DNA of 64,000 nucleotides from Rhodococcus erythropolis NBRC 15567 (GCF_001552595.1 NZ_BCRM01000011.1:1-64000), one strand, 5' to 3'; positions 11,255-20,712 are shown, numbered from the stretch's first letter. Notes: generated by a model not told the origin, from the letters alone. Translations and numbers: made by a program.

Positions 11255-12622
11255 ATGAGTTCTCAGAAGCGTAAGCAGGTCATCCTGGGTGCCTACCTCG
11301 GCGGCGTCAACCATCACACTGCGTGGTGGCATCCGCAGGCGGGCAGCCAGATAGAGTTCGATACTTTCGAGCACACCGCTCGAACCGCCGAGCGTGGGAA
11401 GTTCGACTTCTTCTTCCTCGCCGAAGGCCTCGCCCTTCGTGAGCGTGCGGGACAGATTTTCGACCAAGACATCATCGGTAGGCCGGACACCTTCACGGTC
11501 CTTGCATCGTTGGCGGCGGTAACCGAACACCTCGGATTGGCCGGCACCATCAATGCCACGTTCAACGAGCCGTACGAACTGGCCCGCCAATTCGCGACGC
11601 TCGATCAGTTGTCCGGAGGGCGTGCCGCCTGGAACGTCGTCACCTCGTTCGACGCATTCACCGGCCAGAACTTTCGCCGCGGCGGATACCTCGACCGCGC
11701 GCAACGATACGAGCGTGCGGAGGAGACCGTAGCGCTGGTGCGTGAACTGTGGGATTCGTGGCGAAGCGACGACATCGTGGCCGACAAGGCATCAGGGCGC
11801 TTTCTCTCGCGACCGGATGCCGGTGAATTCGCTTTTCATGGATCGCATTTCGACGTGAACGGCCGATTCACAGTGCCGCGTAGCCCGCAAGGGCGCCCGG
11901 TTATTCTGCAGGCCGGGGTGTCGCCGCAGGGGCGCGATTTTGCTGCCGGCAATGCCGACGCGATCTTCTCACCGTACGGTCAGTTGCCCGAGGCGGCCGA
12001 TTTCTATCGCGATATCAAAGCACGTGCCGTCGCGGCCGGACGTGACCCGGGTGACATCAAGATCCTGCCGTCGGCGAGTTTTGTTCTCGGCACCTCGGAG
12101 GCAGATGCGATCGAGAAGTACCGAGAGATTCGCGACCAGCAGGTCACCGGCCAGACCGCTTTGGTTCTGCTCGAACAGATCTGGAATCTCGATCTGTCGA
12201 AGTACGACCCCGAAGGACCACTACCCGATATCGCTCCGGATCCCGAGGCTCCGCCGATCATCCAGGGCCGCGCCTTCATTCACCAAGATCGTTTCGCGAC
12301 CGTCGCAAAACTGCGCGCGGTAGCCGAGAGCAAGAAGTTGAATCTGCGCGAAGTGGTGATCGATCAGTTCGAGCGTGGACCGATCGTCGGTACACCGCAG
12401 CAGGTTGCCGAGAAAATAGATTCGTTTGTCAGCAACGACGGTTCGGACGGATTCATCCTCGGGTCGCACCTCGTGCCGACCGGCCTCGACGAGTTCGTCG
12501 ACGACGTGGTGCCGCTGCTGCAGGATCGAGGTGTTCTCCGCAGTGACTACGAAGGAACGACGTTGCGTAACAATCTCGGACTGCCCATCCCGGCGCAGCG
12601 GGAGCGTGCGACAGCACGCTGA
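11255..12622 (+). CDS. NtaA/SnaA/DszA-family FMN-dependent monooxygenase
   Basis: The 455-residue protein has the NtaA/DmoA/DszA subfamily hallmarks: LGAYLGGVNHHTAWWHPQA at the N-terminus, KFDFFFLAEGLALR, LARQFATLDQLSGGRAAWNVVTS, and VILQAGVSPQGRDFA near the middle. Length fits the family of about 440-460 residues. Related enzymes open C-S or C-N bonds in dibenzothiophene sulfone, dimethylsulfide or nitrilotriacetate using reduced FMN from a partner reductase. It follows the first monooxygenase by 20 nt and so should share the SAM-IV-controlled transcript, ending at the terminator at 12636-12671. No flavin reductase lies next to it in this window. Confidence 0.88.
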   Translation: MSSQKRKQVILGAYLGGVNHHTAWWHPQAGSQIEFDTFEHTARTAERGKFDFFFLAEGLALRERAGQIFDQDIIGRPDTFTVLASLAAVTEHLGLAGTINATFNEPYELARQFATLDQLSGGRAAWNVVTSFDAFTGQNFRRGGYLDRAQRYERAEETVALVRELWDSWRSDDIVADKASGRFLSRPDAGEFAFHGSHFDVNGRFTVPRSPQGRPVILQAGVSPQGRDFAAGNADAIFSPYGQLPEAADFYRDIKARAVAAGRDPGDIKILPSASFVLGTSEADAIEKYREIRDQQVTGQTALVLLEQIWNLDLSKYDPEGPLPDIAPDPEAPPIIQGRAFIHQDRFATVAKLRAVAESKKLNLREVVIDQFERGPIVGTPQQVAEKIDSFVSNDGSDGFILGSHLVPTGLDEFVDDVVPLLQDRGVLRSDYEGTTLRNNLGLPIPAQRERATAR

Positions 12623-12635
12623 TCGACCGAAGTAG

Positions 12636-12671
12636 CAAGGGCCCAGCCGAAATCGGCTGGGCCCTTGTTTT
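12636..12671 (+). terminator. Intrinsic terminator of the monooxygenase operon
   Basis: A perfect 15-bp stem (12636-12650 and 12653-12667), whose two central bases must open to form a real loop, is followed by TTTTG. It ends the sulfur monooxygenase transcript and faces the stop of the convergent Stealth gene at 12674. Confidence 0.88.
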
Positions 12672-12673
12672 GT

Positions 12674-14200
12674 CTAGGCTTCCCAGGGCGCCGGGATGGG
12701 GTAATAGCTCTCCAGAAACTCCGTGATCTTGCGTGTGCGAAGTTCCAGATCGATCTCCGGAGCGCTGCCGTCGTTGAGGCAGAAGAAGTCCATGGAGCGC
12801 TTGGCGAGCAGTGAGTCCATGTCGCGCAACCCGGCTTTGACCGTCGTATCGACGTACTTGACGGCTGCGGACTTCTGTACCACCGACCGTCCACTCATCA
12901 GTGTGTAGTAGTGATACAGCGAATTGGTCACCGAGATATTGGAACTCGCGCGGAAGGTGCTTGCTGCAGTTGCGGCGAAGTCTTCGGCGAACTCGCGTTC
13001 CATCTCGGCCATCACGCTTTTGCGTAGTGGCGTCGCTGCGTGCTCCAGATGCCTGGTGGTCATCAGACCGAAGCGGTCCTGGAGTAGCCGGCGGTTGACG
13101 CGAGCCGCATTCTCGAACCCGCTGCGGTCGTTGTCGTTGTGTCCCAATCCGATTCTGGTGTCGGCCTCGATGAACATGCTGATCCCACCGGGGGAGAAGA
13201 ACATGTCCGGGCCGACGGGGCGACCGAAGAACATGTCGTCATTGGAGTAGAGGAAATGCTCTGCCAGACCCGGAATATGGTGCAGCTGGCACTCGACAGC
13301 TTGAGAATTGTGGGTGGGCAACACACTTGGATCGGCGAAGAACTTTTCGCTGGGCATGAACGTGACTCGCGGATCGTCGGCAAGCCAGTCCGGACGATCG
13401 GAATCGGTTGCGACGAAGATCCGCCGGATCCACGGCGCGTACATGTGGATGGATCGAAGCGCGTATTTGAGCTCGTCGATCTGACGGAAGCGCGCTTCTG
13501 ATTCGTCGCCCTCTCCGACGATGTAGTTCTGCATGCGCTTGGCGCGCTGAGCCTGAAACTCCTTGGAAGAGCCGTCGACCCAGGAAAAGACCAGATCGAT
13601 ATCGAAGCTGATATCGGAGGCATGATCGGCGAACATGTTCTCGATAGTCGGCCAGATCCGGCCGAATCGCTCGACGGTTCCTCGGACAGCTTCTTCGGGG
13701 AGGACGGTTCGTCGTGTCAGTGAGTTCTCGACGGGTAGGACGATTTCTTCGTCGGAAATCGACCACAATTCGATTTGAACGCCGATGTTCGCGCCGTAGT
13801 TCATGCCGCTTGCGACGTGAACCCGCGGACGGAACAAGCGGAAGATCCGTGACTTGTTGGTTTTCGACAGGGCACCGTCCGCGACAAGGAGCGCTGGGCT
13901 CTTCTTCGCGTCGACGGTTTTGGAATAGAAGGGTGCGTTGGCGCATCCCTCGACAAGTGCCTGCCGCAGGTTTTTGCGCTCGGTCCAGCTCACCGCGATC
14001 ACGGGGCGCTCGTCGTTTCCGCGGACGAGTAGATACTCGATTCCTGCGGCGTCGAGGATGTCGCGGATGAAGAGGAGATCTTCGACCATCGCTTCGAGCG
14101 GCGTGGTGGTCGTGATCGCGAGGGCAAAACGATTCTTGAATCGGACGGTCTCGGGTAGCTCGCCCATCCGTGCGCGTGACGCGGCCGACGCCGGTTCCAC
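12674..14200 (-). CDS. Stealth-family sugar-phosphate transferase
   Basis: The 508-residue protein contains the conserved Stealth blocks in order: CR1 IDLVFSWVDGS near residue 200, CR2 RFRQIDELKYALRSI with the APWIRRIFVATD stretch, CR3 THNSQAVECQLHHIPGL, and a C-terminal CR4-like region. Stealth proteins transfer hexose-1-phosphate onto capsule or exopolysaccharide chains. Residues 1-190 are a family-typical N-terminal extension. The listed GTG start is uncertain. The frame stays open for about 50 further codons, giving plausible protein-like sequence (WIRIGRHPITESPAPHDIYF) but no conventional start codon, while an internal ATG gives MGELPETVRFKN. It is a monocistronic leftward gene beside a small secreted-protein gene. 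Confidence 0.87.
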   Translation of the reverse strand: MEPASAASRARMGELPETVRFKNRFALAITTTTPLEAMVEDLLFIRDILDAAGIEYLLVRGNDERPVIAVSWTERKNLRQALVEGCANAPFYSKTVDAKKSPALLVADGALSKTNKSRIFRLFRPRVHVASGMNYGANIGVQIELWSISDEEIVLPVENSLTRRTVLPEEAVRGTVERFGRIWPTIENMFADHASDISFDIDLVFSWVDGSSKEFQAQRAKRMQNYIVGEGDESEARFRQIDELKYALRSIHMYAPWIRRIFVATDSDRPDWLADDPRVTFMPSEKFFADPSVLPTHNSQAVECQLHHIPGLAEHFLYSNDDMFFGRPVGPDMFFSPGGISMFIEADTRIGLGHNDNDRSGFENAARVNRRLLQDRFGLMTTRHLEHAATPLRKSVMAEMEREFAEDFAATAASTFRASSNISVTNSLYHYYTLMSGRSVVQKSAAVKYVDTTVKAGLRDMDSLLAKRSMDFFCLNDGSAPEIDLELRTRKITEFLESYYPIPAPWEA

Positions 14201-14447
14201 GGGATTGGGGCTGTCCTGCTCCGGGGGTACGAAGTAGATGTCGTGCGGAGCGGGAGATTCTGTAATGGGATGCCTTCCGATTCTGATCCAGCTGTGTATC
14301 TGTCGCCCCCGACGCTGCGAGAGCGTGGTGGCGACGAGCTCAGTCTATGCCGTCGGCGCCGAAAGTCGGACATGAGTGACGGCGATGGGTAGGGCGGGGC
14401 GAGTCGGGTACCCCGAGGACCGAAGCCAGAGTGAAGGAGGAGAACCG

Positions 14448-14681
14448 ATGCGTGTGAAAGCGATGGTCGGAACAGGCGCGATGGCTGTTGCGCTGGCCGC
14501 CGGCCCAGTTGCCACAGCTTCTGCTGAAGGCGCCGAGACGGCGGGGTCGGAGGGTTCACCGGAGGTGCTGACCTGCGAGGTGGTCTTCGATGCACTGGAA
14601 GACATGAGCCCGGAATGGACGGAAGAGGGGATCGATCAGGTCGAAGACTGGTGTGAGTTGATCACCGGCGAAGAAGACTGA
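14448..14681 (+). CDS. Small secreted acidic protein
   Basis: The 77-residue protein starts at ATG 14448 behind a very strong GGAGGAG ribosome site; an upstream in-frame start at 14376 is not needed. Residues 1-25 are a signal peptide (MRVK, then an Ala/Val-rich core, cleavage near ASA-EG). The mature part is short and acidic, with two cysteines (43 and 69) that could form a disulfide. I recognise no family. It is divergent from the Stealth gene and convergent with the SnoaL-like gene, whose stop is 4 nt away. Good ribosome site and signal peptide support a real gene. Confidence 0.72.
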   Translation: MRVKAMVGTGAMAVALAAGPVATASAEGAETAGSEGSPEVLTCEVVFDALEDMSPEWTEEGIDQVEDWCELITGEED

Positions 14682-14684
14682 ACG

Positions 14685-15110
14685 TCAGCCGCGCGAGATC
14701 ACTCGTCGCGACAGTCGCCACCGCCCGTCTTCGAGTTCGAACTCATCGGCGTAGCTCCCGACGCCGCTGAGCTTGGGCGAGGTGGTCGTGTCGACGTAGA
14801 ACGTCCACACCGCATCCGCGCGGGCTGTAGTTTCCGAGGTCACGTCCACGGCGATCGCCGTGGTGACGTGACGCGTGAACGTGCCAGGCCCTTGAATTCC
14901 GGCCGCCCTGCGCTCGACTACTCCAGCAGCAATTTCTTCACGGCCACGTCGTACCTGTGCGGGGATACCGCGATCGGGATTGGCCGGCATGTTCCATTCG
15001 GCCTCGCGGGTGAACTGCTCCACGTAGTCCTCGACAGAGCCGGTATCGGCAAGATGCGCGATCCGAGCGAGCGTTGAACGAATCTGTTCGGCAAGGCTCT
15101 CGGGTTGCAT
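14685..15110 (-). CDS. SnoaL/NTF2-fold protein
   Basis: The 141-residue protein begins at ATG 15110 with GGAG upstream. The longer frame to 15176 adds 22 residues that look non-native. It has the NTF2-like alpha+beta cone pattern: a helix pair IRSTLARIAHLADTGSVEDYVEQFTREAEWNM, then strands ending in YADEFELEDGRWRLSRRVI. That is the form of SnoaL-like ketosteroid-isomerase-fold proteins used as small hydratases, isomerases or binding proteins. No catalytic residue set is evident that would name a reaction. Confidence 0.8.
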   Translation of the reverse strand: MQPESLAEQIRSTLARIAHLADTGSVEDYVEQFTREAEWNMPANPDRGIPAQVRRGREEIAAGVVERRAAGIQGPGTFTRHVTTAIAVDVTSETTARADAVWTFYVDTTTSPKLSGVGSYADEFELEDGRWRLSRRVISRG

Positions 15111-15229
15111 GCTGTTCTCCGTACGTGTGGGTGCTGTGTTGGATCGCAGGATATTGCCCGTGGACTGACCGAACACCGAGGCGTCCCAGTCAGTGGCAGC
15201 AGTTGAGAGAAATTCAGATCACCGTGAGT

Positions 15230-15288
15230 TCAACTATTTCCCCGATATCAGGGGAAATGGTTGAGTATCCCCTGAAGGCAAAAGCCTT
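15230..15288 (+). promoter_or_regulatory. Dyad-rich leader upstream of the dioxygenase/transport operon
   Basis: A 35-bp dyad (15230-15243 with 15251-15264, one T:G pair, 7-nt centre) forms the hairpin TTTCCCC/GGGGAAA. A second stem, TCAGGGGA (15247-15254) with TCCCCTGA (15268-15275), uses the same bases and is therefore mutually exclusive with the first. A small stem AAGGC/GCCTT (15275-15288) follows. It lies in the 381-bp gap (15111-15491) before the substrate-binding-protein gene. It could be a repressor operator or a switching RNA leader. I cannot match it to a known class. Confidence 0.45.
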
Positions 15289-15491
15289 AATTCCGACCGG
15301 GAGGTTTCACACCGTGTCCGTCGCTCCTCGATGTCGGCTCTGACTTCTTCAGCGCCACAACGACTGTCGTAGCAGCTCGCTTTTCTGAATTCCCGGGAGT
15401 GAGCATGTCGGAACGACACTCTTTCCCATTCTCGCAAGCGTGTGCCCTGAGAGTGCACAGCTGCGCACCTATTACGAAGGACAACACCTCC

Positions 15492-17096
15492 GTGAACTCG
15501 TCTCTTTCGACGGCCGGTCTCGACCGCCGTGCCTTCTTCCGTGGCAGTGCGATCGCCGCATTCGCCATCTTCGGTAGCGGCTCACTGGCCGCGTGCTCCT
15601 CTGCAGTCGGCGAACAACGCTCGGACGCAGGTGAATCAGTTGAGCCGGTTCGAGGTGGGACGCTCACACTGGCGATACCGGACGACGTCAGCCCTGCGGC
15701 ACTTTTGACCAGCACCACCGTTGCCGGTGTCACGATATCCGGGCTCGTGTACGAGACCCTGACCCGCTATCCACTCGATTCGGTAGTGCCACAGCCAGTT
15801 CTGGCCAAGGCCTGGAAGCTGTCCGACGACGGGCTTACTCTCACGCTCAATCTGCGCGATGACGTCACCTTCCACTCCGGCCGGCGCTTCACCTCCGCTG
15901 ATGCGGAGTTCTCGCTGCGCACCTATGCGGACCCGAAATTCTCGGCCCAGCTCAGGAGTACGGCGGCCGCCATCGCCGGCTTCGACTCTTCGGATCCCAA
16001 TACGCTGGTTCTCACCCTCGCACACCGAACCGGGAACATCTTCGATCTTCTCGATCTAGCGCCGATTTTCGACCCCGAAACGTTCGACAAGGCGGTGACC
16101 GGTGAATCCTTCGTTGGTACGGGCCCTTTCGTATTCACCTCACGCACCCCGAACAGTTCCATCTCCTTCGATCGGAACCCGAACTACTGGGTCGCCGAGC
16201 GGCCGTACCTCGATCACGTGGAAGCGCGGATCGTTCCGGACGCCCAAGCGCGCCTGACATCGCTGAAGTCCGGACAGGTCTCTCTTGTTGCTCCGGCGTC
16301 GTTGCCCTTCCGTGACTCACAGAACTTGGCCAAGACCAGCGGGTTCGTGACAACCTCGATTGAGGGTGCGGAATTACAGATATACCTGGGCGCAAACGTC
16401 ACCGCCGACGGGCTGACCGATGTGCGGGCACGAAAGGCGTTGGCCTACGCGATCGATCGTGACCGCATCATGAGTGAGGTGTATCGCGATACGGGGTATG
16501 CGGTCAATCTGCCGTGGCCGAAGTCGTCGCCCGCCTACGACGCTGCCAAGAATGCGACCTACACTCGCGATGTCGACAAGGCGCGCGCCCTGGTCGGCGA
16601 TCTGGGTGCACTGCCGACCATTCCGTTGACCTACACAGGAGCGAGCCCGGATTTCGAAGCCGCCGCGCAGATCGTGCAGGCCAATCTCGCCGAGGCAGGG
16701 ATCCGCGTCGAATTGGATCCTGTCGAGGCATCCATCTTCGTCAAGCAGTTGATCGGCGCTGAGTTCAAAGGACTTTGGCTGACCAATCACACTTTTGCGC
16801 AATATGTTCCGTCAACCCTGACGGTCAGCGCCTACCCGTTCAACGCTGCACACAATGCCTCGAAGTTCAGTTCGCCGGCGTATTCCGCCGCAGCGGAGGG
16901 TGCGTGGCAGGTTCCCGACGGTTCGAGCGATGAGGCAAAGAAACTGTATGCCGAATTGGGCACGCAACTGTTGAACGAGTTGTTCTTGATCGAGATCGGT
17001 GTTGTCGTGCCGCAGGTATCGGCGGCCGAGACCGTTCGTGGTCTGGCCTGGACAAAGGGTCGCCAGCCACAATTCGCCAACACATTCCTGGCGTAG
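15492..17096 (+). CDS. ABC transporter substrate-binding lipoprotein (SBP_bac_5 family)
   Basis: From the GTG at 15492 the protein has 534 residues. It begins with a twin-arginine-like lipoprotein signal (LDRRAFFRGSAIAAFAIF, then lipobox SLAAC), so it is exported and lipid-anchored outside the membrane. The mature part is a peptide/nickel-type periplasmic binding protein: GGTLTLAIPDDVSP, the LAKAWKLSDDGLTLTLNLRDDVTFHSG signature and DRNPNYW. The frame continues upstream to 15399, adding a Cys-containing stretch (QACALRVHSC) that may be a leader rather than part of the protein. It heads a five-gene transport/dioxygenase operon, which suggests an organosulfur ligand rather than a peptide. Confidence 0.87.
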   Translation: MNSSLSTAGLDRRAFFRGSAIAAFAIFGSGSLAACSSAVGEQRSDAGESVEPVRGGTLTLAIPDDVSPAALLTSTTVAGVTISGLVYETLTRYPLDSVVPQPVLAKAWKLSDDGLTLTLNLRDDVTFHSGRRFTSADAEFSLRTYADPKFSAQLRSTAAAIAGFDSSDPNTLVLTLAHRTGNIFDLLDLAPIFDPETFDKAVTGESFVGTGPFVFTSRTPNSSISFDRNPNYWVAERPYLDHVEARIVPDAQARLTSLKSGQVSLVAPASLPFRDSQNLAKTSGFVTTSIEGAELQIYLGANVTADGLTDVRARKALAYAIDRDRIMSEVYRDTGYAVNLPWPKSSPAYDAAKNATYTRDVDKARALVGDLGALPTIPLTYTGASPDFEAAAQIVQANLAEAGIRVELDPVEASIFVKQLIGAEFKGLWLTNHTFAQYVPSTLTVSAYPFNAAHNASKFSSPAYSAAAEGAWQVPDGSSDEAKKLYAELGTQLLNELFLIEIGVVVPQVSAAETVRGLAWTKGRQPQFANTFLA

Positions 17097-17104
17097 GGGA
17101 TTCG

Positions 17105-18064
17105 ATGATTCGTTACATTGCGGGGCGACTACCGTCGGCGGTGGTGGTTCTCTTCCTCGCGTCGATATTGATCTTCTCGGTGATGCGTCTAGTGCCTGGC
17201 GACCCCGCGTTGGCTCTCGCCGGCCCCGATGCAACTCCGGAAGCGATTGCAGCCATTCGTCATTCGCTCGGTCTCGACAAGTCGATTCCCGCGCAGTACC
17301 TGACCTGGATCGGCGACGTACTGACATTGGATCTCGGGCGTTCGTTCGTTCTCGGGGGCCAGATTTCCGATCTGGTGCTGGCGGGGTTGGGGAACACCGC
17401 AGTTCTGGCGGGAAGTGCGTTGCTGCTGGCCGTCGTGTTGAGTCTGGTGCTCAGTGTTGCGGTGGTGGTGTGGCCGAAGAAATGGCTGACCTCGGTGGTG
17501 AACCTTCTCAACACTCTCTCGGTTGCTCTGCCCAACTTCGTGACCGGTGTCCTCCTGGTTCTCGTCTTCGCGGTGCTGATTCCGGTTCTGCCATCCGGTG
17601 GTGTTCCACCAGGTGGGTATCTCGCTCGTCCCGACATCACGTTCCAGTACCTGCTGCTGCCGTCACTGTGCCTCGCACTTCCTGTCGCGGCCGCTCTCAC
17701 CAGGTTCCTGTCCGAAGCGCTGCGCACCGAGATGGCGCAGCAGTACGTGATCACCGCTCGCGCAGCAGGTGTGCCACGGTGGAACTTGGTTACACGCAGT
17801 GCATTACGCAATGCACTGCCAACCATGCTCACCGTGCTCGGAATTCAGACCGGGCACCTTCTCGGCGGAGCCGTACTGGTTGAGGCGATCTTTGCCTGGC
17901 CTGGCATCGGCCAATTGATCGAGCAGGGAATCGGTCGGCGGGATTACCCGGTGGTGCAGGTGCTGCTCCTGCTGTCGGTCACGATCTTCGTTCTGATCCA
18001 ACTTCTGACCGACATCGTGCATGCCTACCTCGACCCACGAATCAGAATCGGAGGGCAGCAATGA
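17105..18064 (+). CDS. ABC transporter permease, DppB/OppB type
   Basis: The 319-residue inner-membrane permease starts with MIRYIAGRLPSAVVVLFLASILIFSVMRLVPGDPA, the typical DppB/OppB opening with first transmembrane helix and conserved PGDP. It has about six hydrophobic segments, and the EAA-like loop is YVITARAAGVPRWNLVTRSALRNALP. It begins 8 nt after the binding-protein stop and overlaps the next permease gene by 4 nt, so the two permease subunits are translationally coupled. Confidence 0.93.
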   Translation: MIRYIAGRLPSAVVVLFLASILIFSVMRLVPGDPALALAGPDATPEAIAAIRHSLGLDKSIPAQYLTWIGDVLTLDLGRSFVLGGQISDLVLAGLGNTAVLAGSALLLAVVLSLVLSVAVVVWPKKWLTSVVNLLNTLSVALPNFVTGVLLVLVFAVLIPVLPSGGVPPGGYLARPDITFQYLLLPSLCLALPVAAALTRFLSEALRTEMAQQYVITARAAGVPRWNLVTRSALRNALPTMLTVLGIQTGHLLGGAVLVEAIFAWPGIGQLIEQGIGRRDYPVVQVLLLLSVTIFVLIQLLTDIVHAYLDPRIRIGGQQ

Positions 18065-18915
18065 CGGTGGCCGATCAGTCTGTTGACGAAAGGGTTCGGC
18101 GATCTCGTCCTGTGCGCGCTGCTCTGACGCACGGTCAGGGGTTGGCGGGTGTGTTGATCCTGGTGGTCATCGCAGTAGCGGGAATTGCTGCTCCACTGTT
18201 GACTCACTACGGGCCCAACGAGCAGATCGAGGGTGCAAATCTGTTGGGGGCCAGTGCACAGCACTGGTTCGGAACAGATCAGGTCAACCGTGACGTCTTC
18301 GCTCGTTCGCTCTACGGAATCCGGATCAACCTTGTCATCGTGCTCGTCGCGGTGCCAGTGGGCGCGATCATCGGTTCGCTCGCCGGCCTGGTGTCGAGTA
18401 TCAATTCGGTGGCAGATGTCATCGCACAGCGGATCTTCGATGTGATTCTTGCCTTCCCGCTGTTGATTCTGGCGATCACGTTGGTCGCGATCACGGGGCC
18501 GGGAGTAGCGCCGGTGATCGCGGTGATCGTGGCTGCTGAAATACCCTTGTTCGGGCGCCTGGTGCGAACGACGGTGTTGAAGGTGCGTGAACTCCCGTTC
18601 GTGGAGTCGGCCGAGGTAATCGGTGCGGGGCGGTGGTGGGTACTGCGTAAGCATGTGCTGCCCAACGCCGTAGAACCGCTGGGTGTGCAGATTGCGCTCT
18701 CCATGTCGGTTGCGGTGTTCGCCGAAAGTGCGATGAGCTTTCTCGGAATCGGCGTGCGCCCGCCGGATCCGTCTCTCGGTTCGATCATCGCGGGCGCCAT
18801 TCCGAACCTCGATGCCAATCCGGCCTACGCGATCGGACCGTTGGTGATCGTCTCGGCGCTGGTCCTGAGCTTCCTGCTGACCGCCCAGGGACTGGGCAAG
18901 GCCCGCCGAATCTGA
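18061..18915 (+). CDS. ABC transporter permease, DppC/OppC type
   Basis: The 284-residue permease begins at the ATG overlapping the preceding stop (ATGA). It shows the OppC/DppC pattern: an N-terminal helix, HWFGTDQVNRDVFARSLYGIRINL, and the EAA loop FVESAEVIGAGRWWVLRKHVLPN, then SFLGIGVRPPDPSLGSIIA. It pairs with the preceding DppB-type protein to form the channel. Confidence 0.93.
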   Translation: MTVADQSVDERVRRSRPVRAALTHGQGLAGVLILVVIAVAGIAAPLLTHYGPNEQIEGANLLGASAQHWFGTDQVNRDVFARSLYGIRINLVIVLVAVPVGAIIGSLAGLVSSINSVADVIAQRIFDVILAFPLLILAITLVAITGPGVAPVIAVIVAAEIPLFGRLVRTTVLKVRELPFVESAEVIGAGRWWVLRKHVLPNAVEPLGVQIALSMSVAVFAESAMSFLGIGVRPPDPSLGSIIAGAIPNLDANPAYAIGPLVIVSALVLSFLLTAQGLGKARRI

Positions 18916-18948
18916 AACCGCCACCGCCACCACTTCAAGGACGTAGTC

Positions 18949-20649
18949 ATGAATGCATCACCCGCACAGGCAGTTCTCGCCATCCGGGATCTGGTGATCG
19001 AGTTCGATGCCGAAGGTTCCCGTGGCTCGTCGACAACTGTGGTCGACCACGTCAACCTCGAATTGGGTTTCGGTGAGATATTGGCGTTGGTCGGCGAGTC
19101 CGGATCCGGTAAGTCGTTGACCGCACGCGCTGTTCTCGGGTTGTTACCGGACGGCGCGCAGGCCCGCGGGTTGATCCAACTCGGTGGCCAGCAGGTGCTC
19201 GGTGCCGACGAGGCGACGCTCAATCAATTGCGGGGGACTCGGGCCGCGATGGTTTTCCAGGAGCCTCAGACTGCACTGAATCCAGTGCAGAAGGTGGGTT
19301 GGCAGATCGCGCAGGCGCTGCGGGCACACGGCAAGATCTCGCGTGCCGACGCCAGAGTTCGCGCAATCGATCTTCTACGGATGGTGGAGATTCCGGAACC
19401 GGAGCGTCGGGTCGACTGGTATCCGCATCAACTCTCGGGTGGACAGAAGCAGCGGGTTGTCATCGCGCTGGCGTTGTCGGGTTCTCCTGATTTACTCATC
19501 GCCGACGAACCGACTACTGCGCTCGACGTCACCGTGCAGGCCGAGATTCTGCAACTCCTGCGTAATCTGCGTGATCGTTCGGGCACTGCAATACTGCTCA
19601 TCACACACAACATGGGTGTCGTTGCGGACATCGCAGATCGCGTGCTGGTGATGCGATCGGGCAGGGTCGTCGAGCAGCAGTCCGTTTTCGATCTCTTTGC
19701 GACGCCGCGTGAGTCGTACACACAGGCTTTGCTTGCGGCCGTGCCACGTCTGCCGGAGGTCGACCAGCCGAAGCCTGTGGTTGCTCTGGTCGATAGCGAA
19801 GGCGACGCGCAAGTCCCGCCGATCCTGCGGTTCGACGCGGCCTCCATCGTGTACCCGGCGAGGCTGGGCAACAAAGAGTTTCGTGCGGTCGATCAGGTGA
19901 GCCTGACGGTTCAGGCCGGCGAGGTTGTCGGACTGGTCGGTGAATCGGGATCAGGGAAGACCACTCTCGGCCGGGCTGCGCTCGGTGTTATCAGGGCCAG
20001 TAGCGGCATCGTTGCTTTCGACGGAACCGATCTCGGAAAGATCTCCGCCGCGAATCTTCGGGGCCTCCGCAAGGGCATGGCCTTGATTCATCAGGACCCT
20101 GCGGCATCTCTCGATCCGTGTCGGACGGTCGGACAAAGCGTCGGCGAGCCACTCGAAGTCCATCGCTTTGCCACCGGAGCACTGCTGCGAAACCGGGTGG
20201 GGGAGTTACTCGAATCAGTTCGCTTACCGAAGTCTTTTGCTCACCGGGCACCAGGAGAACTTTCCGGTGGTCAACGCCAGCGTGTTGCGCTGGCTCGAGC
20301 ACTTGCCCTCGGACCGAGACTGCTGGTGGCCGATGAGCCGACCAGCGCTCTGGATGTTTCCGTCCAAGCCGATGTTCTTTCACTCTTTGCCGATCTCAGG
20401 GAGGAATACAACTTCGCATGTCTGTTCATCAGCCACGATCTTGCAGTCGTCAATCAGGTAGCCGACCGGGTAGCGGTACTGCGCAGCGGGGAGTTGGTCG
20501 AAGAGGGCCCCGCTGCAGAGGTATTCAGCTCGCCACGGCAGGACTACACACAACAGTTGGTTGCCGCGGTGCCTGTTCCAGATCCGCGTCGTCAGCGCGC
20601 CGGGCGGGAACGGGAATCACTGGTTCCCGACCTGACTGTTGCCGTTTGA
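18949..20649 (+). CDS. Fused double ABC ATPase (DppD-DppF type)
   Basis: The 566-residue protein contains two complete nucleotide-binding domains. Domain 1 has Walker A GESGSGKS near residue 50, signature LSGGQKQRV and Walker B LLIADEPTTALD. Domain 2 has GESGSGKTT near 330, LSGGQRQRV and LLVADEPTSALD. Each has the family switch His and the C-terminal oligopeptide/dipeptide extension (SYTQALLAAVPRL and DYTQQLVAAVPVP). In most importers of this family DppD and DppF are separate genes; the fused GsiA-like form is common in actinobacteria. It powers the permease pair encoded just upstream. Confidence 0.93.
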   Translation: MNASPAQAVLAIRDLVIEFDAEGSRGSSTTVVDHVNLELGFGEILALVGESGSGKSLTARAVLGLLPDGAQARGLIQLGGQQVLGADEATLNQLRGTRAAMVFQEPQTALNPVQKVGWQIAQALRAHGKISRADARVRAIDLLRMVEIPEPERRVDWYPHQLSGGQKQRVVIALALSGSPDLLIADEPTTALDVTVQAEILQLLRNLRDRSGTAILLITHNMGVVADIADRVLVMRSGRVVEQQSVFDLFATPRESYTQALLAAVPRLPEVDQPKPVVALVDSEGDAQVPPILRFDAASIVYPARLGNKEFRAVDQVSLTVQAGEVVGLVGESGSGKTTLGRAALGVIRASSGIVAFDGTDLGKISAANLRGLRKGMALIHQDPAASLDPCRTVGQSVGEPLEVHRFATGALLRNRVGELLESVRLPKSFAHRAPGELSGGQRQRVALARALALGPRLLVADEPTSALDVSVQADVLSLFADLREEYNFACLFISHDLAVVNQVADRVAVLRSGELVEEGPAAEVFSSPRQDYTQQLVAAVPVPDPRRQRAGRERESLVPDLTVAV

Positions 20650-20712
20650 CCCGTCTCGACATCAAACAGCATTACCACCACTCAGCCTTTTGCAGACTCA
20701 TAGGAGCTTGAC

